Source: Ananas comosus (lineage: Eukaryota > Streptophyta > Magnoliopsida > Poales > Bromeliaceae). Taken from it: 64,000 bases of DNA. Where the stretch lies: positions 20,231,250 to 20,295,249 of the forward strand of contig NC_033621.1 in assembly GCF_001540865.1 (NCBI RefSeq), read 5' to 3'. Below are positions 35,514-46,209 of this stretch, in pieces; positions within the stretch are counted from its first letter, which is position 1; the number at the start of each line of letters is the position of its first letter. The notes beneath the pieces are model-generated. The model saw only the letters and a program-made list of their open reading frames with translations. It was not told where the DNA came from and did not search any database. Position numbers and translations under genes: made by a program.

Positions 35514-36014
35514 AAGTAAATAAAATCTAAGCTTAACTGAGCGGGCACATGGCGAGTGGAGCTGGTAACTAACGGGTGGAACCCGATTCGCCAACTTAAC
35601 CAGGCGGATCAAGGAGCCCAGATCCACTTGCAGATTGGGCCCAGATCAGCCCATTACTATTTGCTTACTTGTTTTACAGTTTAAGCCTTTATCTTTCTGT
35701 AATTACATTTCAGTACGTAATAAAGGAGGTATAAGTAAAATTGTAATGGAATTAGAGGACGGTAATGAAATAGTAATATCTTCTTCCCCAATTTTTCCTT
35801 CTCCTTCTCCTCTCCTTCTCCGCTTTCCTCTTCTTAATTCCTCATTTATCTCCCACTCTATCTCCTTCTCCAACTTCAATTCTTCATCTGAATGTTATTG
35901 ATTTTACCTTGATTACCGCGGCATCATTAGTAGTAATCCCCATCATCCCTGTCGTCGTTCTCGCCTCAGCGAATCCTCATCATAGGCGGGTTGCGTCGGG
36001 TCCGGGATACTACA
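35500..36014 (+). mobile_element. 3' part of the 5' LTR of a Ty3/gypsy element (copy A)
   Basis: The sequence ends GGGATACTACA at 36014, three bases before a primer-binding site. A CT-rich tract (35780-35860) precedes the end. Without a 3' LTR the left limit cannot be fixed; 35500 is a guess based on a change of texture. Confidence 0.45.
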
Positions 36015-36017
36015 ATT

Positions 36018-36029
36018 TGGTATCAAAGC
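36018..36029 (+). promoter_or_regulatory. primer-binding site for initiator tRNA-Met (copy A)
   Basis: TGGTATCAAAGC differs by one base from the usual plant TGGTATCAGAGC, complementary to the 3' end of initiator tRNA-Met. It lies 3 bp after the LTR end, the normal position for reverse-transcription priming. Confidence 0.75.
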
Positions 36030-36354
36030 GGCGAGATCCGAGGGAAGGGATAGTGAATTGCGAGCTAAATTCCGACCCAAGAGGTTGTTTAATTGGCAAA
36101 GCAAATAGCATCCGAGCTATGGAGCTCCCCTGAGGGTCGAGTTTCAACAAAGGGTGCCACTGCTCCGGCAATAGTGAGCTTAGGAGTTACCTGCCTACTC
36201 GCGAGCCACTGTGGTGAGCCGAATTGAGGTGAAAGGATACTGCTTCTGGTCCAAGTCTTTCGTCGAACACCTGGCATTCAGTCCGTGACAATAGGTGCAA
36301 AGAAGGGAAACCGTTTTAAATTTCATAGTAAGAAGCTCCTGGAAGAGGTTGATA

Positions 36355-39300
36355 TGGCCGAGGGCACCAGACTGAGAGAGATGAGCGAGCACATCAATGC
36401 TCTGGAAGAAATGATGCAACAGTTTACAGTAGAGTACAATGACAAGGTTGAGGAAAAGTTACAGCAATTCAGTATGGATTGTAGTAAGAAGATTGGGATC
36501 CTTGCACAACAACTCGATGAGATACAACAAGACGGGTAGCAGCGGTACGAGGCTCTGCAACTTGAAGCAGCTAGGAGACATGAAGTGATGTTGCAAGAGA
36601 ATGCTCGGAAGCACGAGCAGTTGCTGCGGTTATTCATTGCTTGGCCACAACCATCTAGCCCATAACCTGAAGACCACTCCACGGCGAGCAATCCCTCACT
36701 GGTGATCAAGGAAGGGAGACAACCTCTAGGTGCTCAACCCGGGGTAAGTGCAATTCGAATGCAAGGGGAGTATAAAGGGAAAGGGTTGTTGCCCAATCCC
36801 CATAGGCAATTGGAGCGAACTGAGAGCATCAAGGACGAACAACTCCATACATTCCATACCCAAAACTCGAATTTCCAATATTTAGTGGAGAGGAGCCCAG
36901 AGAGTGGAGTGGAAAATGCGAGCAATATTTCTGAATCTACCAAATTCCAGAACCGCAGTGGGTAGAAGTGACAACTATGCATTTCATAGGAAGAGCACAT
37001 CGCTGGAAGGAAGGTTATCTCATAGACAAACCGAACATCCTATAGGACGAGTTTGTGGAGGTGGTCTGGAGAAGATTTGGATGATCCGTAGCTCAAAGGA
37101 TGGTGAGAGAATTCAACAAGCTAACACAAATTGGCACTGTAGACAAATATCATGAAAGGTTTGAAGAATTGAGAGCTCGAATGCTATACCTCAGTCCCAC
37201 GCTTAGCGAGCAACACTTTATTGAGAGTTATATCAGCGGCTTGAAGGAGGAGTCAGTACCTTTCATTGACCTTTCCCACCCAACCACACTCGAGGAAGTG
37301 TATGAAGAAGCGAGGTTAAACGAGCAAGCATTGTCTATTATTATGAGAAAGAGTAGGGTCAGTTACCGAACAGCAGGGAATATATATCAGGGAAACATTA
37401 CTCAGAAGATCGCTGCCCCGGGGGTGGAGAACAAACCTAACTACCAGAAAGGAGGCAACTCATAGCCGGGAGTGAACCGACAACTGTTCGAGCAAAGGAA
37501 GGTCGCTGGATTGTGCTTTAGATGCGGAGAGAAATACTACCCCAGGCATCAGTGCACTAACCGAACCTTGCATCTCATAAATGCAAGCCTTGAGTCAGAT
37601 GAGGTGTTTGATGAACAAATGATCACCGCTGAGGAAGAGGAAGAGGAATCGCCCACTGTAGGGCTGGGAGAAAAAGAAACTGGCATCTCCGTGCATGCCC
37701 TTAGCGGACAAAATCAACATGACACTATCAAGGTACAAGGTGAAGTGGGAAGTAAGGTTTACCATTCTGATCGACACCGGGAGTATACATAGTTTCATCG
37801 ACTTCCAGGTAGCCAAGGAGGTCAAGGCGAGCATGACAGCAACAACACCACTTACGGTCACCGTAGCGAATAGGCTCAAGGTATTAAGCAAACTCAAATG
37901 TGCTAATTTTAAATGGACCATGCAGGGAGAACAATACCAGTTAGAATTAAGGGTGATAAGATTGGATGGCTCGAGTATTATCCTAGGAATTGATTGGTTG
38001 AAGGCGTACGGGAAAGTCACCTTTGACTATGATAACAACTCCGTTTCATTCACCAAAGAGGGAAAGTAGATGGTACTCAAAGGCATAGCAGAAGGATCGA
38101 AAACGGGGGACGCAAGTGCTGAACTGAAATTTGTAACCGTGGCCCAAAGCCGGATTGGAAGGGAGGTGTTGTGCAATAGGACACTATTACCCAGGGAAGC
38201 AAACAGAGGAGGGAGAAGTGATACCCCCTCTGGTGCGACAGGTATTAGAGCAATATAAAGATGTATTTCAGGAGCCAAGAGGACTGCCACTGAAAAGAGA
38301 CCAGGATCATCAGATTCCCCTGCAGCTCGAGGCTAAACCGGTCAATGTGCGGCTCTACAGATACACACATGAGTAGAAGAATGAAATCGAGCGGCAAATC
38401 AAAGAAATGCTGCAAAACACAATCATCCAGCCTAGCACGAGTCCCTACGCATCACCGGTATTGCTAGTGAAAAAGAAGGACAATAGTTGGAGGTTTTGTG
38501 TGGATTATAGGCAACTCAACAAGGCGACCATCAAGGATAAATATCCTATTCCTTCATTGAAGATTTACTAGACGAACTAGAAGGCTCGAAGTATTTTTCT
38601 AAAATTGATCTTAGATCCGGATACCACCAGATAAGAATGCATACAAACAACATACACAAGACGGCGTTCAAGGTGCACCGCGGCCACTACAAGTTCCTGG
38701 TTATGCCTTTCGGGCTAACCAACGCACCTGCCACCTTCCAAGCCATCATGAATGAAATATTCGAGCCCTACTTGCGCAAGTTCGTGCTGGTGTTCTTCGA
38801 TGATATACTTATGTATAGCAAGGGACTAGCGGAGCATGCAGATCATTTAAAGAGAGTGCTGGAGACACTACGGAAGAATCGCTTGTTTGCGAAAAGAAGT
38901 AAATGCTTCTTCAGGCAAGAACAAGTCGAGTACCTCGGGTATTTAATATCCGGCAAAGGGGTGGCCACCGATCCCTCCAAGATCGAGGCTATGAAGAATT
39001 GGCCCACCCCTGCGACAATTAAGGAGTTACGAGGGTTCCTAGGGCTCACGGGGTATTATCAACGCTTCATTAAAGGATATGGTGGTATAAGCAAACCTTT
39101 AACCGAGTTGCTAAAAAAGGACAAGTTCATATGGAATAAGGAAGCCGGGAGGGCTTTTGTGCGGCTCAAAGAGGTGATGACTACCGCGCCCGTCTTAGCG
39201 ATGCCTAACTATGCCAAGTCTTTCACCATAGAGGTGGACGCTTGCGGACATGGGATCGGCGCGGTACTCACTCAAGACGGGCGACCTATAGCATATATTA

Positions 39301-39663
39301 GTAAGGCAATATGCCCGAGGAATATGGGGCTTTCAACATATGAAAGGAATTCTTAGCCATATTGCTCGCGGTGACAAAATGGAAACATTACCTAAGTACT
39401 AGACCCTTCATTATCAAGACGGACCATGAGAGTCTAAAGTATTTGTTAGAGCAAAAGATAAACTCGGCGATCCAACAAAAAGGGATGCTTAAATTAATTG
39501 GAATGGATTACGTCATACAATATAAGAAAGGGAGAGAAAACAAGGCGGCAGACGCACTGTTAAGGAGAAAAATGGAAGAAGGATACAACCATGCCGTGAC
39601 GGCCATTATCCCTGCTTGCGTCCAAGATGTTGTAGGAAGCTATGAAGAAAATGCTCAAGTTTA
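36355..39663 (+). pseudogene. Ty3/gypsy gag-pol, truncated before integrase (copy A)
   Basis: Order: gag with a Gln/Glu-rich coiled-coil start, a retrotransposon gag domain (about 36900-37470) and a zinc-knuckle variant CFRCGEKYYPRHQC near 37513; protease with ILIDTGS near 37765; reverse transcriptase with [15 protein letters not shown] and FFDDILMYS near 38700-38820; RNase H with [14 protein letters not shown] near 39230. Several stops and frameshifts break it, including stops in gag and in the RT. After RNase H the element ends; integrase, polypurine tract and 3' LTR are absent, so it cannot transpose by itself. Confidence 0.9.
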
Positions 39664-39786
39664 GCAGATTATCAAAGAGTTGCTACTAAATCCCGTATCA
39701 CAGCAGGTGCGGAGCATTAAAAATTAAAAATTAAAAATAAATAGCTACTATTAATTTCTTTCTTTACCTGTTAGAGGAGGAAAAGC

Positions 39787-40187
39787 GTGCGTGTAATAAC
39801 TGAGATTTTTGATTTATTGATTAAACCCTTTTGTTTGACGATGTTCTTGTGTGTAATATAATTATAAGTGTACTCGTCAAATTTCAGGAGAAAACAAGTT
39901 AAAACGGAGAAGTTACGCGACCCGGAAGTCTGACTTAAGTGAATAGTAACTCCGGTTTTCCGGAGAGGCCGCGGAGTAGAGTGGACTTTCGACGCGTATC
40001 GGACTCCGAATATAGCCTTCCAATAGCTCGTTTTCAACCGCTCGACTATCCTGAACCCAATGGCACTGACGGATTTGGATTTGGAGGCACGGATTTCGAG
40101 AAAAAGGGGTTTAGTGGGTTTTTGCATATAGTTGTCTATATGTGGTTTTTGGTGGAACCTAGGAGGGATGGTTTTGTCGCAAATCGG
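39787..40187 (+). mobile_element. start of a long LTR with its target duplication (copy A)
   Basis: GTGCG (39787-39791) is followed by TGTAATAAC, a typical LTR start. The LTR is cut at the N at 40188. The corresponding complete LTR follows copy B (46210-50064), and its right flank is also GTGCG. Confidence 0.7.
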
Positions 40188-41013
40188 NAATAGTAAATAA
40201 AAGTTAGTTATCGTAAAGAGTAGTAACCATCGAGCGCACCATATTCCGATGCTTAAGGTAAAATTACAGAAAAAGTAGTCAATCTTTGAAAAGCTTTTTC
40301 TCTTCTTCACTTTATAATTCTAAAACAAAAGCAGACAGCAAATGAAGTAATCAGCATTCGTACAAACTTGGTGCATTCAAAACGATAAACTTTCTTGCAA
40401 TTTGCAATCATTTGGAAAATGACAGAGCCACGAAGTCAGGTTCAAATTTTTCTGATCTCCAGCGAGTAGGTCTTTGTTTACCACCATATTTCCATTTTCT
40501 TTTAGTGTTTTCATTTCGATACCCCCAAGGCTGCAGCAACTGACATATGACCAGCCAACCTGCCATGCCATTTGGAATGGAAGAAGAATGTATGGAGAAA
40601 CTAACTATTAACTCAGGCAAATGTTGCTGTAGGAGAAGCAGGCCCGTCAGGGAGTTCTTCTCATCATCACAGCCTTATATCACAGGGCAAGGAAAAAGAC
40701 TAAAACCCAAAACAAAAACAAAGGAAAGCAAAGTGGCAGTAATGAATAACCAGGATAGCCAAAAGCAAACAATGTAGCAAAGAATCAAATGAAACAATAC
40801 ATCACAAATATTAGGGGACGGAGGACAAGAAAAAAAACTAAAGTCCAAAACAAAATAAAGGAAAGAAAAAGAAAAATAGCAAATAACCAAGATAGCCGAC
40901 AGCAAGGTTCAGATTTGTGGATCCCCTAAAGCAAAAGGGTATGATAACTATTGTGCGTATCTCTACAATAATATTCGTAGGCTATAGCGATTGCCCCAGG
41001 GCCGTTCGTTATG

Positions 41014-41920
41014 CCATGCCATTATGAACAGATTCAGTAAAATTGTCCATATCATCATAACCTCGCACGAAAGGGCAGCAAGAGCAACACTAAATAGGCG
41101 AGGAACTTAAAGAATTCCCCAGCATCACAAACATCCAACATAGTGAAACAAAATAATTATGCAGATGCATTCCCACAAACCGGAGCCCAAACAGTAACAA
41201 AACAAAATTAAGAACTTGTGGCTTTTCCTAACGGCAAATAAAAAAAACTGTAATAGTTAAAAAAGTGTATAAAGCAGAATTCATGTCATGCATCTGAAAT
41301 GACCAACAAATATAAAAAAGGTAGAGTGAGCAGTAAATAGCAGGCACATATGTGCTTATTAGCAATCCCTCTAAAGGAATCTGGCTTCCTTCCAGAAGAT
41401 GAATTTCCTAATAATGAGCCAAAGCTGTTGGTTTCTTCAATATTTGGACTGAAGCAACCGTTGCCTGCATTAAGAAATATTCAACTAATTTAACTTACCT
41501 TAAACTTCAAATAGAGGTCAGAGAAAGAAAAAAGCTAAAAGGCTTTTGACAATTTCATGCATTTCAGACACAAATATCATCTCATTGCTTAAATTAATAG
41601 CTAAAAGGCATCAATTATACATATTTACTTCTACATCTACAATAACAAAAAACGTTAAAAAAAAAAAATCTAACTTTTTTTAGGTTTCTCATCAATTTCT
41701 CAACAAAAGGGCAAAACCCACAACATCAAATCACAAAACCACATAAGAAAACACAAATATTAGGCGTTTTCGCTGCATGTAATTGACTGCAGATGGATTT
41801 CTCAACCAAAAAATTCGAAAAAAATGTAATGCCGGCGGGAAGAAGTGGGAAAAGAAGGAGAAGAGTAGGGTAGAGGTCAAGAGATCTGACAGGATCTATG
41901 TCAGTCAAAGTGGGGGCATA
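41014..41920 (-). pseudogene. exon-like fragments of an unidentified gene (copy B)
   Basis: Counterpart of 34607-35513. The same acceptor-like AGs remain, but the segment near 41420 has lost one base relative to copy A, breaking its frame. This favours a decayed fragment or sequencing error over a working gene. Confidence 0.28.
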
Positions 41921-42423
41921 AGTAAATAAAATCTAAGTTAAACGGAGCGGGCACATGACGAGTGGAGCGGGTAACTAACCGGTGGAACCCAATTCGCCAA
42001 CTTAACTAGGCGGATCAAGGAGCCCAGATCCACTTGCAGATTGGGCCCAGATCAGTCCATTACTATTTGCTTACTTGTTTTACAGTTTAAACCTTTATCT
42101 TTCTGTAATTACATTTCAGTACGTAATAGGGGAGGTATAAGTAGAATTGTAATGGAATTAGAGGACGGCAATGAAATAGTAATATCTTCTTTCCCAATTT
42201 CTCCTTCTCATTCTCCTCTCCTTCTCCTCTTTCCCCTTCTCAATTCCTCATCTATCTCCCACTTTATCTCCTTCTCCAACTTCAATTCTTCATCTGAATG
42301 TTATTGATTTTACCTTGATTGCCGCGGCATCATTAGTAGTAATCCCCATCATTCCCGTCGCCGTTCTCGCCTCAACGAATCCTCATCATAGGCGGGTTGC
42401 ATCAGGTCCAGGATACTACAATT

Positions 42424-42435
42424 TGGTATCAAAGC
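42424..42435 (+). promoter_or_regulatory. primer-binding site for initiator tRNA-Met (copy B)
   Basis: Same TGGTATCAAAGC as copy A, 3 bp after the LTR end ACTACA at 42420. Confidence 0.75.
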
Positions 42436-42759
42436 GGCGAGATCCGAGGGAAGGGACAGTGAATTGCGAGCTAAATTCCGACCCAAGTGGTTGTTGAATT
42501 GGCAAAGCAAATAGCATCCGAGCTATGGAGCTCCCCTGAGGGTCGAGTTTCAACAAAGGGTGCCACTGTTCCGGCAATAGTGAGCTTAGAAGTTACCTGC
42601 CCACTCGCGAGCCACTGTGGTAAGCCGAATTGGGGTGAAAGGATACTGCTTCTGGTCCAAGTCTTTCGTCGAACACCTGGCATTCAGTCCGTGACAATAG
42701 GTGCAAAGAAGGGAAACCGTTTTAAATTTCATAGTAAGAAGCTCCTGGAAGAGGTTGAT

Positions 42760-45700
42760 ATGGCCGAGGGAACAAGACTGAGAGAGATGAGCGAGCACAT
42801 CAATGCTCTGGAAGAAATGAGGCAACAGTTTACAGTAGAGTACAATAACAAGGTTGAGGAAGAGTTACAGCAATTCAGTATGGATTGTAGTAAGAAGATT
42901 GGGATCCTTGCACAACAACTCGATGAGATACAACAAGACGAGCAGCAACGGTACGAGGCTCTGCAACTTGAAGCAGCTAGGAGATATGAAGCGATGTTGC
43001 AAGAGAATGCTCGGAGGCACGAGCAGTTGCTGCGGTTATTCATTGCTCAAGCACAACCATCTAGCCCACAACCTGAAGACCACTCCACGGCGAGCAATCC
43101 CTTACTGGTGAGCAAGGAAGGGAGACAACCTCTGGGTGCTCAACCCGGGGTAAGTGCAATTCGAATGCCAGGGGAGGATAAAGGGAAAGGGTTGCTGCCC
43201 AGTCCCCATAGGCAATTGGAGCGAACTGAGGAGCATCAAGGACGAACAACTCCATACATTTCATACTCAAAACTCGAATTTCCAATATTTAGTGGAGAGG
43301 AGCCCAGAGAATGGAGTAGAAAATGCGAGAAATATTTCTGAATCTACCAAATTCCAGAACCGCAGTGGGTAGAAGTGGCAACTACGCATTTCATAGGAAG
43401 AGCACGTCGCTGGAAGGAAGGTTATCTCGTAGACAAACCGAACATCCTGTGGGACGAGTTTGTGGAGGCGGTCTGGAGAAGATTTGGAGGATCAGTAGCT
43501 CAAAGGATGGTGAGAGAATTCAACAAGCTAACACAAACTGGCACTGTAGACAAATATCATGAAAGGATTGAAGAATTGAGAGCTCGAATGCTATACCTCA
43601 ATCCCAGGCTTAGCGAGCAACACTTTATTGAGAGTTATATCAGCGGCTTGAAGGAGGAGCCAGTGCCTTTCATTGACCTTTCCCACCTAACCACACTCGA
43701 GGAAGTGTATGAACAAGCGAGGTTAAACGAACAAGCATTGTCTATTATTATGAGAAAGAGTAGGGTCAATTACCGAACAGCATGGAATATATATCAGGGA
43801 AACATTACTCAGAAGATCGCTGCCCCGGGGGTGGAGAACAAACCTAACTACCAGAAAAGAGGCAACTCACAGCCGGGAATGGACCGACAACTGTTCGAGC
43901 AAAGGAAGGCCGCTAGATTGTGCTTTAGATGCGGAGAGAAATACTACCCCGGGCATCAGTGCACTAACCGAACCTTGATTCTCATAAATGCAAGCCTTGA
44001 GCCAGATGAGGTGTTCGATGAACAAATGATCACCGCTGAGGAGAGGAAGAGGAATCGCCCACTGTAGGGCTGGGAGAAAAAGAAACTGGCATCTCCGTGC
44101 ATGCCCTTAGCGGACAAAATTAGCATGACACTATCAAGGTACAAGGTGAAGTGGGAAGTAAGGTAGTTACCATTCTGATCGACACCGGGAGTATACATAG
44201 TTTCATCGACTTCCAGGTGGCCAAGGAGGTCAAGGTGAGCATGACAGCAGCAACACCACTTACGGTCACCGTGGCGAATAGGCACAAGGTATTAAGCAAA
44301 CTCAAATATGCTAATTTTAAATGGACCATGCAAGGAGAACAATACCAGTCAGAATTAAGGGTGACAAGATTGGATGGCTCGAGTATTATCCTAGGAATTG
44401 ATTGGTTGAAGGCGTACGTGAAAGTCACCTTTGACTATGATAACAACTCCATTTCATTCACCAAAGAGGGGAAGTAGATGGTACTCAAAGGCATAGCAGA
44501 AGGATCAAAAATGGGGGACGCAAGTGCTGAACTGAAATTTGTAACCGTGGCCCAATGGTATAGAGCCGGATTGGAAGGGAGGTGTTGTGCAATAGGACAC
44601 TATTACCCAGGGAAGTAAACAGAGGAGGAAGAAGTGATACCCCCTCTGGTGCGACAGGTGTTAGAGCAATATGAAGATGTATTTCAGGAGCCAAGAAGAC
44701 TGCCACCGAAAAAAGACTAGGATCATCAGATTCCCTTGCAGCTCGAGGCTAAACCGGTCAACTTGCGACCCTACAGATACATACATGAGTAGAAGAATGA
44801 AATCGAACCGCAAATCAAAGAAATGCTGCGAAACACAATCATCCAGCCTAGCACGAGTCCCTACGCATCACCGGTATTGCTTTTGAAAAAGAAGGACAAT
44901 AGTTGGAGGTTTTGTGTGGATTATAGACAACTCAACAAGGCGACCATCAAGGATAAATATCCTATTCCCTCATTGATGATTTACTAGACGAACTAGAAGG
45001 CTCGAAGTATTTTTCTAAATTTATCTTAGATCCGGATACCACCAGATAAGAATGCATATAAACAACATACACAAGACGGCGTTCAAGGCGCACCGCGGCC
45101 ACTACGAATTCCTGGTTATGCCTTTCGGGCTAACCAACGCACCTGCCACATTCCAAGCCATCATGAATGAAATATTCGAGCCCTACTTGCACAAGTTCAT
45201 GCTGGTGTTCTTCAATGATATACTTGTGTATAGCAAGGGATTAGCGGAGCATGCAGATCATTTAAAGAGAGTGCTGGAGGCACTACAGAAGAACCGCTTG
45301 TTTGCGAAAAGAAGTAAATGCCTCTTAAGGCAAGAACAAGTCGAGTACCTCGGGTATTTAATATTCGGCAAAGGGGTGGCCACCGATCCCTCCATGATCG
45401 AGACTATGAAGAATTGGCCCACCACTGCGACAATTAAGGAGTTACTAAGGTTCCTAGGGCTCACGGGGTATTATCAACGCTTCATTAAAGGATATGGTGG
45501 TATAAGCAAACCTTTAACCGAGTTGCTAAAAAAGGACAAGTTCATTTGGAATAAGGAAGTCGGGAGGGCTTTTGTGCGGCTCAAAGAGGTGATGACTACC
45601 GCGCTCGTCTTAGCGATGCTTAACTATGCCAAGTCTTTCACCATAGAGGTGGACGCTTGCGGACATGGGATCGGCGCGGTGCTCACTCAAGACGAGCGAC

Positions 45701-46078
45701 GTATAGCATATATTAGTAAGGCAATATGCCCGAGGAATCTGGGGCTTTCAATATATGAAAAAAAATTCTTAGCCATATTGCTCGCGGTGACAAAATGGAA
45801 GCATTACCTAAGTACTAGAACCTTCATTATCAAGACGGTCCACGAGAGTCTAAAGTATTTGTTAGAGTAAAAGATAACATTGACGATCCAACAAAAAGGG
45901 ATGCTTAAATTAATGGGAATGGATTACGTCATACAATATAAGAAAGGAAGAGAAAACAAGGCAGCAGACGCACTGTCAAGGAGAAAAATGGAAGAAGGAC
46001 ACAACCATGCCATGACGGCCATTATCCCTGCTTGCGTCCAAGATGTTGCAGGAAGCTATGAAGGAAATGCTCAAGTTT
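42760..46078 (+). pseudogene. Ty3/gypsy gag-pol, truncated before integrase (copy B)
   Basis: Same domain order as copy A. The gag frame is much better kept: from 42760 to 44067 it is open except for a single TGA at 43339-43341. A small deletion near 44040 then shifts the frame before the protease (ILIDTGS near 44170). RT motifs [15 protein letters not shown] and FFNDILVYS (the first catalytic Asp of the usual FDD box is Asn here, 45208 region) and RNase [15 protein letters not shown] follow. It ends at the same point as copy A, without integrase or 3' LTR. Confidence 0.9.
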
Positions 46079-46209
46079 AGCAGATTATCAAAGAGTTGCT
46101 ACTAAATCCCGGATCACAGCAAGGTGCGAAGCCTTAAAAATTAAAAATTAAAAATAAATAGCTAGTATTAATTTCTTTCTTTACCTATTAGAGGAGAAAA
46201 AGCGTGCAT

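Larger units (their letters stand above)
33784..40187 (+). repeat. 6.4-kb duplicated segment, copy A
   Basis: Matches 40189-46601 from its first base to its last with scattered substitutions and indels (my impression is a few percent; higher in the last 400 bp). Its end coincides with the N at 40188. Contents, in order: exon-like antisense pieces, LTR end and primer site, gag-pol of a gypsy element, and the first 396 bp of another LTR. Confidence 0.92.
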
